A stretch of DNA of 64,000 bases from Pseudonocardia sp. MH-G8 (GTDB lineage: Bacteria > Actinomycetota > Actinomycetes > Mycobacteriales > Pseudonocardiaceae): assembly GCF_002262885.1 (NCBI RefSeq), contig NZ_NKYF01000009.1, forward strand, positions 1-64,000. The letters are read 5' to 3'. Below are positions 35,028 to 42,467 of the stretch, piece after piece. How positions within the stretch are numbered: position 1 is the stretch's first letter; each line of letters begins with the position of its first letter. The notes under the pieces are model-generated. The model was not told where the DNA came from, searched no databases, and worked only from the letters and a program-made list of their open reading frames with translations. The position numbers were made by a program, and so were the translations under genes.

Positions 35028-36544
35028 GCGCCCGTCGCGTCGCCGTCGTGGGCGGCGGGGTCTCCGGGCTCGCCGCGGCGCACCGGCTGCGCACCCTGCT
35101 CGGGCCGTCGGCCGCGATCACCGTGCTCGAGCAGCGCGACCGCATCGGCGGCGTGCTGCACACCGTCGACCTGGCCGGCACGGCGTTCGACGTCGGGGCG
35201 GAGGCGTTCCTGGCCCGCCGCCCGGAGGTCCCGGCCCTGCTCGCCGAGCTCGGCCTCACCGCCGAGTTGGTGCACCCGACGCGCGCGACGGCGTCGGTGC
35301 GGGCGGGTGGGCGCACGGGGCCGCTCCCGGGCGGCACGCTGCTCGGTGTCCCGACGAGCGCGGCGCAGCTGGACGGGCTGCTGTCCGAGGCCGGGCTCGC
35401 CGCCGTCGCCGCGGAGCGGCACCGCCCCCTGACGTGGCGGGCGGGTGACGACGTCGCGCTGGGCGGGCTGCTGCGCTCCCGCTTCGGCGACGAGGTCGCC
35501 GACCGGCTCGCCGACCCGCTGCTGGGCGGGGTCTACGCGGGCCGTGTCGACGCCCTCGGCCTGCGCGCCACCGTGCCCGCCCTGGCCGCGGCCCTCGACA
35601 CCGGCGCCCCGAACCTGACGGCCGCCGCCGACACCGCCACCAGCCCTCGCGACACACGCGCACCCAGGCCCCGACTCGCGGGGGGTGGGCCACCCACCCC
35701 CCGCGAGTCGGGCTCTGAGAGCGCGCGAGTCGGGGGCTCGGAGCATGTGAGTCGCGACGTGGGGGGCCAGGCGCCGCAGCCGGGCGCGCCGGTGTTCGGC
35801 GCCGTGCGGGGCGGCTACCGGCGGCTGCTGGACGCGCTCGTCGCCGCGGCAGGCGCGGACGTGCGGCTGCGGACCACCGTGCGGGAGCTGCAGCGCCGCG
35901 AGCAGGGCTGGCGGCTCGTGCTCGGGCCCACCACGGCGCCCGAGGCCCTCGACGTCGACGCGGTCGTGCTCGCCGTGCCCGCGCCGGCGGTGGCCCGGCT
36001 GCTCGCCGACGCCGCACCGGACGCGGCGCGGGCGGCGGGGGAGATCGAGCTGGCGTCCTCCGCGGTCGTGGCGCTGGCCTACCGGGCCGCGGACGCCGCG
36101 ACGCTGCCACCGACGTCGGGCGTGCTCGTGGCCGCGGACGAGCCGCTCCCCGTCAAGGCGATGACCCACTCCTCGAACAAGTGGGCGCACCTGGGCGCGG
36201 ACGGCCTCGTGCGGCTGCGGGCCTCGCTCGGCCGCTTCGGGGAGGCCGCAACGTTGCAGGTGGACGACGCGGAGCTGGTGGCCCGCGCCCGGGACGGGCT
36301 GTCCGCGCTCGCCGGGATCACGGCGCCGCCCGTGGCCGTGCACGTCCAGCGGTGGGGCGGCGGGCTCCCGCAGTACGCGGTCGGGCACCTGGACCGGGTC
36401 CGCACGATCGAGCAGGGTCTTCCGCCGGGCGTGGCGGTGGCGGGGTCGGCGCTGCACGGTGTCGGCGTGCCGGCGTGCGTGGCGACGGGCCGGCAGGCCG
36501 CCGAGCGGGTCGCGCCCGCAACGAACGGCACTCCCGTCGGCTAG
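35024..36544 (+). CDS. hemG: Coproporphyrinogen/protoporphyrinogen oxidase (HemG/HemY type)
   Basis: A 506-residue FAD enzyme. The dinucleotide motif VVGGGVSGLAAAHRL starts at residue 6, and LADPLLGGVYAGRVDALGLRAT and GSALHGVGVPACVATGRQAA are family hallmarks. Actinobacteria use the coproporphyrin-dependent haem route, so coproporphyrinogen III oxidase is the likely activity, feeding hemQ downstream. Residues about 206-249 are a low-complexity insertion (APRPRLAGGGPPTPRES) that sister enzymes lack. It is encoded by a perfect 20-bp inverted repeat and nearby CGCGAGTCG copies. The reading frame stays open, but activity should be tested. GTG 35024 overlaps hemE. Confidence 0.88.
   Translation: MSARRVAVVGGGVSGLAAAHRLRTLLGPSAAITVLEQRDRIGGVLHTVDLAGTAFDVGAEAFLARRPEVPALLAELGLTAELVHPTRATASVRAGGRTGPLPGGTLLGVPTSAAQLDGLLSEAGLAAVAAERHRPLTWRAGDDVALGGLLRSRFGDEVADRLADPLLGGVYAGRVDALGLRATVPALAAALDTGAPNLTAAADTATSPRDTRAPRPRLAGGGPPTPRESGSESARVGGSEHVSRDVGGQAPQPGAPVFGAVRGGYRRLLDALVAAAGADVRLRTTVRELQRREQGWRLVLGPTTAPEALDVDAVVLAVPAPAVARLLADAAPDAARAAGEIELASSAVVALAYRAADAATLPPTSGVLVAADEPLPVKAMTHSSNKWAHLGADGLVRLRASLGRFGEAATLQVDDAELVARARDGLSALAGITAPPVAVHVQRWGGGLPQYAVGHLDRVRTIEQGLPPGVAVAGSALHGVGVPACVATGRQAAERVAPATNGTPVG
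35670..35712. repeat. Perfect 20-bp inverted repeat inside hemG
   Basis: CCCGACTCGCGGGGGGTGGG (35670-35689) and CCCACCCCCCGCGAGTCGGG (35693-35712) are perfect inverted arms around a 3-nt loop. They share the CGCGAGTCG core with the 21-bp tandem array at 58.7 kb. The hairpin lies in the coding sequence and is read in frame. Confidence 0.85.
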
Positions 36545-36567
36545 GTGACGACGGAAGTGCCGTTCGT
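36521..36567. terminator. Hairpin over hemG stop codon
   Basis: ACGAACGGCACTCCCGTCG (36521-36539) pairs with CGACGGAAGTGCCGTTCGT (36549-36567), 18 of 19 positions, with the hemG stop codon in the loop. It separates hemG from the convergent I9-like gene. No U-tract. Confidence 0.7.
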
Positions 36568-36593
36568 CGGCCTCGTGGCGCTACTGCGTGGCG

Positions 36594-36833
36594 CTACTGC
36601 ACGTCCGCGTCCGGCGGGGGGAGCTGCACCGTTCGCTGCGGTTCCACGGACGCCACTCCCGTCACCGCGCCGAGGGCCTGCACGCGTTGCGTGTCCTCGA
36701 CCGAGCCGGTGATCACGCCGAGCGGGCGCAGCACCTGCTCGACGTTCAGGCCGCCGGCTTCGAGGGCGGCGACGACCTCGTCGATCCGGTCGAGCGCGTC
36801 GTCGGCGACGGAGATCGTGATCTTCTCGGGCAC
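36594..36833 (-). CDS. Small I9-like protein, putative partner of the S8 peptidase
   Basis: A 79-residue protein. It starts PEKITISVADDALDRIDEVV and ends with VTGVASVEPQRTVQLPPP, which resembles the C-terminal strand of subtilisin propeptide (inhibitor I9) domains, where a similar VxxVEP segment docks on the protease. It has no signal peptide. GTG 36833 is preceded by AGGAGG. It lies 12 bp downstream of the S8 peptidase gene on the same strand, so a trans-acting chaperone or inhibitor is plausible but unproven. Similar small proteins are sometimes labelled ketohydroxyglutarate aldolase, which its size contradicts. Confidence 0.5.
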   Translation of the reverse strand: MPEKITISVADDALDRIDEVVAALEAGGLNVEQVLRPLGVITGSVEDTQRVQALGAVTGVASVEPQRTVQLPPPDADVQ

Positions 36834-36845
36834 GGTGGCGCCTCC

Positions 36846-38135
36846 TCAGGCTCCGGGCGCGCGGACCAGGCCGGCTCCGACGTCGGTGGCGGGCAGCGGC
36901 AGCCGCTGCGCCGCCTGCACGAGCTGGGTCCACAGCTGCTGCCCCGTTGCCCCCGTGCGCTGGGACCACAGCGCGGCGATGCCGGCGACGTGCGGCGTGG
37001 CCATGCTCGTGCCGGAGATCGTGTTCGTGTTCTGGGGCGCGGGCCACGACGAGTAGACGTCGACGCCGGGCGCGGCGATGTCGACCTGCCCGCCGTCCAC
37101 CGACGAGCTCGCGGCGGAGAAGTCGGCGATCGCCAGCGCGACGTCCACCGCGCCGACCGCCATGATCGACGGGCTGTTGGCGGGGACCCCCACGAAGCCG
37201 GGGTTGCCCGCACCGCGTTCGGCGTTGTTGCCCGCCGCGGCCACGACGAGGGTGCCTGCCTCGAGCGCGCGGCGCCCGGCGGTCTCGTAGGCCGTGGAGA
37301 CCTCCTGCAGGTCTGCACCCAGCGACATCGAGATCACCCGGGCGCCCGCGGAGATCGCCCAGCTCATGCCGGCCAGGATGTCGGCGTCGGTGCCCGACCC
37401 GTCGTCCCCGAGGACCTTGCCCACGAGGATGCGCGCCTCGTGCGCGACCCCGTAGCGGCGCCCCGTACCCGGCGTCAGCGCGCCGCACGCCGTGCCGGTG
37501 GTGTGCGTGCCGTGCCCCTGCACGTCCTGGGGCTCCTGGCCCTCGACGAACGATCGGGCCTCGATGTTGCGGCCGGCGAAGTCGGGGTGGGCGAGGTCGA
37601 GCCCGGTGTCGAGCACGGCGATCGCCACGCCCGCGCCGGTCTCCGGGGCCTCGGCGACGCCCGTGGCCTGCAGGCCCCACGTCAGCTCGTCGGTATCACC
37701 GAACTGGGCGGGCGCCACGGCCGCGGTGCCCGCCCCGGCCGCCGTGGCGTGCAGGAACTGCGCGGCATCGCGGAAGCCGCGCAGGTACTCCTCGGACAGG
37801 GAGCCGCCGGGCGCCGCGCCGAAACGGGGCACGCCGATCGCCCGCTGCACCCGCTCCGGCTCCACCCCGAGCAACCGCCGGTCGGCCCGGGCGGTGCTCA
37901 GCTGCTGTGCGGTGAGGTCCGCGACGGCCACCCCCAGCTCGGCGAAGAAGGTCGGGTGCGTGCGGGGCGCGGCGCCGCGCTCGGCGTCGCGGGTGTTCGT
38001 GACCTCCTCCGCGCCGCTCAGCTCCCGTATCGCCGTGCAGGAGGCGTCGTCGTCGCCCCGCAGGTCCTCGCCCAGCACCAACAGGTAGCGGCCCGTGTAC
38101 CGCTGCCCCGCCCCGACGCCTTCGGATCCCACCAC
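36846..38135 (-). CDS. S8 (subtilisin-like) serine peptidase without signal peptide
   Basis: A 429-residue peptidase. Counting from GTG 38135, the triad is Asp176 (VAIAVLDTGLD), His208 (VQGHGTHTTGTACG) and Ser378 (SGTSMATPHVAGIAAL), with the oxyanion Asn in VVAAAGNNAERG. Residues 1-150 form a long N-terminal region; LLGVEPERVQRAI in it resembles the end of an I9 propeptide. No signal peptide or Tat motif is visible, so it is probably cytoplasmic or exported by another route. The start was chosen for the GGGGAGG six bases upstream; GTG 38171 is the alternative. Operon with the downstream I9-like gene. Confidence 0.85.
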   Translation of the reverse strand: MVGSEGVGAGQRYTGRYLLVLGEDLRGDDDASCTAIRELSGAEEVTNTRDAERGAAPRTHPTFFAELGVAVADLTAQQLSTARADRRLLGVEPERVQRAIGVPRFGAAPGGSLSEEYLRGFRDAAQFLHATAAGAGTAAVAPAQFGDTDELTWGLQATGVAEAPETGAGVAIAVLDTGLDLAHPDFAGRNIEARSFVEGQEPQDVQGHGTHTTGTACGALTPGTGRRYGVAHEARILVGKVLGDDGSGTDADILAGMSWAISAGARVISMSLGADLQEVSTAYETAGRRALEAGTLVVAAAGNNAERGAGNPGFVGVPANSPSIMAVGAVDVALAIADFSAASSSVDGGQVDIAAPGVDVYSSWPAPQNTNTISGTSMATPHVAGIAALWSQRTGATGQQLWTQLVQAAQRLPLPATDVGAGLVRAPGA

Positions 38136-38222
38136 ATCGCCTCCCCGATCTTCGTCACTCGTCCGGGGCACATCGTGCCGGGGCGCGGCGGGCGCGTCAT
38201 GTCGGAGCGGGGTGACACGCCG

Positions 38223-38858
38223 TCAGCCGGCGGCGACCGACAGCGACGCGTGCCGCACGCTCTCGTCGCCCACGGCGTCCAGGACGGCCGCGGCGAGGTC
38301 GGCGCGGGCGAGCCGGTAGGACCCGCGCACGTTCGCGTCCACCCGGCGACGCATCGCCCCGGTGCGGGGGCCGTCGGTGAGCTGCGGCGGGAGCACGATC
38401 GTCCAGTCCAACCCGCTCGCGCGCACGACCTGCTCCATCGCGCGCATGTCCGTGAAGGCGTGCCGCAGGACGTAGCCGAGCACGGGCTTCACCACGAACC
38501 GGACGAACGCGGTGTCGCCGGTGGTGTGGGCGCCCGCCGCGCTCACCGTCACGAGCCGGTGCACCCCGGCGTCGCGCATCGCCGCGACGATCACCCGGGC
38601 GGCGTCGGTGCGGACCGTCGTGGGTCCGCTGCCGCCGGGGCCGAGGGCGTCGACGACCGCGTCCGCCCCGGCGACCGCCGCCTCGACCGCGGCCCGGTCG
38701 TCGAGCTGCGCGACGACGACGTCCAGGCGCTCGGCGGCGGGTCGGCCCAGCCGGGCGGGGTCGCGCACGACGGCGGTGACGTGGTGCCCGGTGTCGAGCG
38801 CCTGCTCGACGACGTGCCGGCCGGTTCCACCGGTCGCGCCGAACACGGTGATGCGCAT
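38223..38858 (-). CDS. NmrA-like NAD(P)-binding oxidoreductase
   Basis: A 211-residue atypical short-chain dehydrogenase. The nucleotide-binding motif ITVFGATGGTGRHVVEQAL lies at the N-terminus, VVDALGPGG and RLVTVSAAGAH occupy the middle, and WTIVLPPQLTDG near residue 150 is typical of NmrA/flavin-reductase B relatives. The classical YxxxK pair is not evident, so it may be a redox sensor or a quinone/flavin reductase. ATG 38858 has AGGAGGAAA upstream. It is divergent from a TetR gene over two operator-like palindromes, so it is probably the repressor's target. Confidence 0.82.
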   Translation of the reverse strand: MRITVFGATGGTGRHVVEQALDTGHHVTAVVRDPARLGRPAAERLDVVVAQLDDRAAVEAAVAGADAVVDALGPGGSGPTTVRTDAARVIVAAMRDAGVHRLVTVSAAGAHTTGDTAFVRFVVKPVLGYVLRHAFTDMRAMEQVVRASGLDWTIVLPPQLTDGPRTGAMRRRVDANVRGSYRLARADLAAAVLDAVGDESVRHASLSVAAG

Positions 38859-38872
38859 GGAGTTTCCTCCTG

Positions 38873-38917
38873 GGTGAGTGAACACTTACCAGTAGGGTGG
38901 GTGAGTACTTACTCACC
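38873..38917. promoter_or_regulatory. Two TetR operator candidates
   Basis: GGTGAGTGAACACTTACC (38873-38890) and GGTGAGTACTTACTCACC (38900-38917) share the half-site GGTGAGT. The second is a perfect palindrome around CT and the first has one mismatch. They lie 27 bp apart in the gap between the divergent NmrA-like and TetR genes. Confidence 0.65.
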
Positions 38918-38953
38918 TGTCAAGCGGTGCTGAGATCCTGCTGAGGAGGACGC

Positions 38954-39559
38954 ATGGGGACGCGGGAGGACATCGTCGGGGCCGCGGCGCAGATCATGCG
39001 CACCGAGGGCTTCGCGCGGGCGACGACCAAGGAGATCGCGCGCGCGGCCGGGTACTCCGAGGCCACGCTCTACAAGCACTTCCGGGACAAGACCGAGATC
39101 TTCCTGCACGTGCTCGACGGCCGGCTGCCCGGTCTCGGCGCCCTGCTCGCCGAGCTCGAGCAGTACCCCGGCCGGGGCGAGGTACGGGCGAACCTCGAGG
39201 AGCTGGTCATCACCGCACTGCGGTTCTACGCCGACGCGTTCCCGCTCGCGGTCTCGCTGTTCTCGTCGCGGCAGCTGCTCGACGCCCACCGCGCCCGCAT
39301 CGACGAGCTGGGCGGCGGCGGGCCGCATTATCCGCTCGTGGCGCTGGCCCGTTACCTCGCCGAGGAGCAGCGACGCGGCCGGATCGGCGCAGGCGCCGAC
39401 CCCGAGGCGATGGCCGGGCTGCTGCTGGGTGCGTGCTTCCAGCACGCGTTCCTGGTCACGTTCTCCGGGGAGGAGGCGTCGTCCGCGCAGCTGTCCGCGC
39501 TCGCACGCCGGCTGGTGGCCACCGTGCTGGAGCCCACGGTGTCGGACGGCGGTGGCTGA
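38954..39559 (+). CDS. TetR/AcrR family regulator
   Basis: A 201-residue repressor with the N-terminal helix-turn-helix REDIVGAAAQIMRTEGFARA then ATTKEIARAAGYSEATLYKH (about residues 4-48). The C-terminal ligand domain is mostly helical and not assignable. ATG 38954 is preceded by GAGGAGGAC. The two palindromes in front of it and the divergent NmrA-like gene indicate autoregulation and control of that oxidoreductase. The ligand is unknown; electrophiles or quinones would fit the target. Confidence 0.88.
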   Translation: MGTREDIVGAAAQIMRTEGFARATTKEIARAAGYSEATLYKHFRDKTEIFLHVLDGRLPGLGALLAELEQYPGRGEVRANLEELVITALRFYADAFPLAVSLFSSRQLLDAHRARIDELGGGGPHYPLVALARYLAEEQRRGRIGAGADPEAMAGLLLGACFQHAFLVTFSGEEASSAQLSALARRLVATVLEPTVSDGGG

Positions 39560-39583
39560 CACCGTGCGTGGCAGGATGGGGAC

Positions 39584-40279
39584 GTGGCACGCCTGGACTA
39601 CGCCGAGCTGAACAGCGCCATCCGCTACACCATGTGGTCGGTGTTCCGGGTCGAACCGGGCCGGCTCGGCGACGACCGCGTGGGCGCCGCGAGCGAGTTC
39701 ACCGAGTTCCTCGACGCCCTGCGCGGCAAGGGCGTCAGCGTGCGCGGGGTCTACGACGTGGCGGGCCTGCGTGCCGACGCCGACTTCATGGTGTGGTGGC
39801 ACGCCGACAACGTCGAGGCGCTGCAGGCGGCGTACTCCGGTCTGCGCCGCAGCACCGCACTCGGCCAGGCGAGCAGCCCGGTGTGGAGCCAGGTGGCCCT
39901 GCACCGGCCCGCGGAGTTCAACAAGAGCCACCTGCCGGCGTTCGTCGCGGGGGAGGCCCCGCGCGGTTACATCTGCGTGTACCCGTTCGTCCGCTCCTAC
40001 GAGTGGTACCTGCTGCCCGACGAGGAGCGGCGGTGGATGCTCGCCGAGCACGGCAAGGAGGCTCGCGACTACCCGGACGTGCGCGCGAACACCGTGCCCG
40101 CGTTCGCGCTGGGCGACTACGAGTGGATCCTCGCGTTCGAGGCCGACGAGCTGCACCGGATCGTCGACCTCATGCGCCACCTGCGCGGTACCGACGCGCG
40201 ACGCCACGTCCGCGAGGAGACGCCGTTCTTCACCGGCCCCCGGGTCGAGCCCGGGGACCTCGTGGCGACGCTGCCCTAG
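39584..40279 (+). CDS. hemQ: Coproheme decarboxylase (HemQ/ChdC)
   Basis: A 231-residue member of the chlorite dismutase family that decarboxylates coproheme III to haem b, the last step of the coproporphyrin-dependent route. Segments typical of HemQ are AIRYTMWSVFRV near the start, FMVWWHADNVEALQ, YPFVRSYEWYLLPDEERRWM with the conserved Tyr, and the adjacent LAEHGKEARDY, whose His is the haem ligand. The chlorite-dismutase catalytic Arg is not evident. GTG 39584 lies 6 nt after CAGGAT. Together with hemE and hemG it confirms the monoderm haem pathway. Confidence 0.93.
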   Translation: MARLDYAELNSAIRYTMWSVFRVEPGRLGDDRVGAASEFTEFLDALRGKGVSVRGVYDVAGLRADADFMVWWHADNVEALQAAYSGLRRSTALGQASSPVWSQVALHRPAEFNKSHLPAFVAGEAPRGYICVYPFVRSYEWYLLPDEERRWMLAEHGKEARDYPDVRANTVPAFALGDYEWILAFEADELHRIVDLMRHLRGTDARRHVREETPFFTGPRVEPGDLVATLP

Positions 40280-40283
40280 GTGA

Positions 40284-40709
40284 TCAGCTCGCCTCCGGCT
40301 CCAGCCGCAGCGAGACCGAGTTGATGCAGTAGCGCAGGTCGGTGGGCGTGTCGTAGCCCTCGCCCTCGAACACGTGGCCCAGGTGGCTGTGGCAGTTGGC
40401 GCACAGCACCTCGACCCGGCGCATGCCGAGGCTCGTGTCGACGTGCTCGATCACGGCGCCGCCGGCGAGCGGGGTGAAGAACGACGGCCAGCCGCAGTGC
40501 GACTCGAACTTCGTGTCGGAGCGGAACAGCTCGGCGCCGCACGCGCGGCAGGAGTAGACGCCCTGGGTCTTCGTGTCGGTGTACTCACCGGTGAACGGCC
40601 GCTCGGTGCCGGCCTGGCGCAGGACCTGGTACTCGGCGGGGGTGAGCTGGGCGCGCCACTCGGCGTCGGACTTGACGACCTTCGGTGCGGGCTCGGTGGC
40701 GGGATCCAT
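40284..40709 (-). CDS. msrB: Peptide-methionine (R)-S-oxide reductase
   Basis: A 141-residue protein that repairs methionine-R-sulfoxide. The structural zinc pairs are SCRACG and CANCH, the substrate region is FESHCGWPSFF, and the catalytic Cys is in LRYCINSVSL. Length is normal for a single-domain cytoplasmic MsrB. ATG 40709 was chosen over an upstream in-frame ATG because it gives the family N-terminus. It faces hemQ with four bases between them, an order also known from mycobacteria. Confidence 0.94.
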   Translation of the reverse strand: MDPATEPAPKVVKSDAEWRAQLTPAEYQVLRQAGTERPFTGEYTDTKTQGVYSCRACGAELFRSDTKFESHCGWPSFFTPLAGGAVIEHVDTSLGMRRVEVLCANCHSHLGHVFEGEGYDTPTDLRYCINSVSLRLEPEAS

Positions 40710-40763
40710 GCGCTCCACACTATGTCCGTCGCGCGCCGCGTGCATCGGGCCGGTGAGCCGGCG

Positions 40764-41069
40764 CTACACCAGCGTGGTGAACACGAACACCAGCGCGTTC
40801 CACACCACGTAGATCACGCCGATGAGCAGCAGGACGACCACCAGCACGGCGGCCCACCGCCGGCCGCCCTCGGCGCGGTTGGCGGAGTCGGCGAAGTCGC
40901 GGACCCCGTCCAGGTACCCCTCCACCGTGAACGCGGGGGACTGGCGCTGCATGCGCTCCAGGTGCGCGGCGAATGCCTGCGCCTCCGGGTCGTCGGGGTC
41001 GAGCCCGAGCAGCTCGTCGTCGAACTGCCGGGACCATCCCGGACCGTCCGGTTCGTGGAGATCGGGCAC
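40764..41069 (-). CDS. Small C-terminally anchored membrane protein
   Basis: A 101-residue protein of unknown function. The first 65 residues are polar and acidic (LHEPDGPGWSRQFDDELLGL, then AQAFAAHLERMQRQSPAF). One hydrophobic helix ends the protein (WAAVLVVVLLLIGVIYVVWN), so it is probably tail-anchored with a cytoplasmic N-terminus. GTG 41069 starts at the first sensible codon. It is divergent from the LigD-type polymerase gene with 31 bp between starts. No known motif. Confidence 0.55.
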   Translation of the reverse strand: MPDLHEPDGPGWSRQFDDELLGLDPDDPEAQAFAAHLERMQRQSPAFTVEGYLDGVRDFADSANRAEGGRRWAAVLVVVLLLIGVIYVVWNALVFVFTTLV

Positions 41070-41086
41070 CCCGTGAAGGGTAGCGG

Positions 41087-41100
41087 TAGCGTCCGGTTCC
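41087..41100 (+). promoter_or_regulatory. Leaderless promoter -10 for ligD-type gene
   Basis: TAGCGT at 41087-41092 lies 8 nt before GTG 41101 and there is no ribosome binding site. Confidence 0.4.
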
Positions 41101-42141
41101 GTGGCGAGCAAGAGCGCGGCGGAGTTGCTGAGCGTCCCCGGCCCCGACGGCGACCGTGAGGTGCGGCTGACGAGCGCGGACAAGGTGTACTTCCCGGAGC
41201 GGGGGATCACCAAGGGCGAGCTCGTCCGGTACTACCGGGCGGTGGCCGAGCCGCTGCTGCGCGCGCTGCACGAGCGGCCCACCAACCTCAAGCGCTACCC
41301 GGACGGCGTGGAGGGCGAGGCCTTCTTCGCCAAGCGGCTGCCCAAGGGGGCCCCGCCGTACGTCGAGACGGCGCGGGTGACGTTCCCCAGCGGCCGCACC
41401 GCCGACTCGCTGTGCCCCACCGAGCAGGCCGTGCTGGTCTGGGCGGCCAACATGGGCACGTTCGACTTCCACCCGTGGCCGGTCCGCCGCGCCGACACCG
41501 ACCGCCCCGACGAGCTGCGCATCGACCTGGACCCGCAGCCCGGCACCGACTTCGCCGACGCCGTCGCCGTGGCGGGCGTGCTGCGCGAGGTACTCGACGA
41601 GGCCGGCCTCGTCGGCTGGCCCAAGACCTCCGGCGGCCGCGGCGTCCACGTGTTCTGCCGGATCCGCCCCGAGTGGGACTTCATCGCGGTCCGGCACGCC
41701 GTGATCGCGATCGCGCGCCGCGTGGCCGACCGGCTGCCCGAGAAGGCCACCGTCGCGTGGTGGAAGGAGGAACGCGGCGAGCGCGTGTTCCTCGACTACA
41801 ACCAGGCCGCCCGCGACCGCACGGTGGCGTCGGCCTGGTCGGTGCGCGGACGGCCGCGCGCCACCGTGTCGATGCCCGTGACCTGGGAGGCGCTGCCCGA
41901 CGTCGAGCCCGAGGATTTCGACGTGCGCACCGTGCCCGGCCTGCTCGCCGAGCACGGCGACGCGCACGCCGGCATGGACGACGCGGCGGGTGGCCTGGAG
42001 ACGGTGCTGGACTGGTACACCGCCGACGAACGCGACCGCGGCCTGGGCGACCTGCCCTACCCGCCCGAGTACCCGAAAATGCCGGGCGAGCCGATGCGGG
42101 TGCAGCCGAGCCGCGCCAAGGCGCCGGCCGAGGGCTCCTGA
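41101..42141 (+). CDS. ligD: Stand-alone LigD-type primase/polymerase (NHEJ)
   Basis: A 346-residue archaeo-eukaryotic primase-like polymerase, the domain that fills ends in bacterial non-homologous end joining. Catalytic acids are visible in ELRIDLDPQPG, the substrate-binding region in TSGGRGVHVFCRI, and WSVRGRPRATVSMPVTW is characteristic. No ligase or 3'-phosphoesterase domain is fused, and no ku gene is nearby, so it works as a separate subunit. Such split polymerases are common in actinobacteria. GTG 41101 follows a leaderless -10. The gene symbol is used loosely for the polymerase-domain homologue. Confidence 0.88.
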   Translation: MASKSAAELLSVPGPDGDREVRLTSADKVYFPERGITKGELVRYYRAVAEPLLRALHERPTNLKRYPDGVEGEAFFAKRLPKGAPPYVETARVTFPSGRTADSLCPTEQAVLVWAANMGTFDFHPWPVRRADTDRPDELRIDLDPQPGTDFADAVAVAGVLREVLDEAGLVGWPKTSGGRGVHVFCRIRPEWDFIAVRHAVIAIARRVADRLPEKATVAWWKEERGERVFLDYNQAARDRTVASAWSVRGRPRATVSMPVTWEALPDVEPEDFDVRTVPGLLAEHGDAHAGMDDAAGGLETVLDWYTADERDRGLGDLPYPPEYPKMPGEPMRVQPSRAKAPAEGS

Positions 42142-42163
42142 GCCGGAGTGGGGTGGAAGGGCC

Positions 42164-42256
42164 CTACCAGCGGTCGCGCTCGATGATGGAGACGAGCGCG
42201 AGCAGGAGCACCACCGTGACGACGAAGCCGAGGGTGCTGAACGTCCAGTAGTCCAT
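42164..42256 (-). CDS. 30-residue single-helix membrane peptide
   Basis: A short frame from ATG 42256 encodes a 30-residue peptide: a polar MDYWTFSTLG start, a hydrophobic helix (FVVTVVLLLALVSII) and a basic ERDRW end. AAGGTGG lies just upstream as a ribosome binding site. The arrangement of aromatic start, one helix and charged end is that of a real small membrane protein. It lies between the ligD-type gene and the alcohol dehydrogenase, on the opposite strand. Function unknown; a chance frame cannot be excluded without comparison. Confidence 0.5.
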   Translation of the reverse strand: MDYWTFSTLGFVVTVVLLLALVSIIERDRW

Positions 42257-42467
42257 GGCCGAACCACCTTGCGCAGGTGTTGGTGGTCCCATCCTCGCGC
42301 CCGACCGGCCGAGCGTTACTCCATTGGCCCTAACGGGCCAGATCCGATCGGCCTACGACGACGCCGAGCCGGGCTCGGCGCCCCCATGCCGTCCGGCTAC
42401 CCCGGCCCGGTTTCCGCCAACCGGGGGCGGGAAGGCCTGGGGAACCGACCGGCCCCGAGGAGGCACC

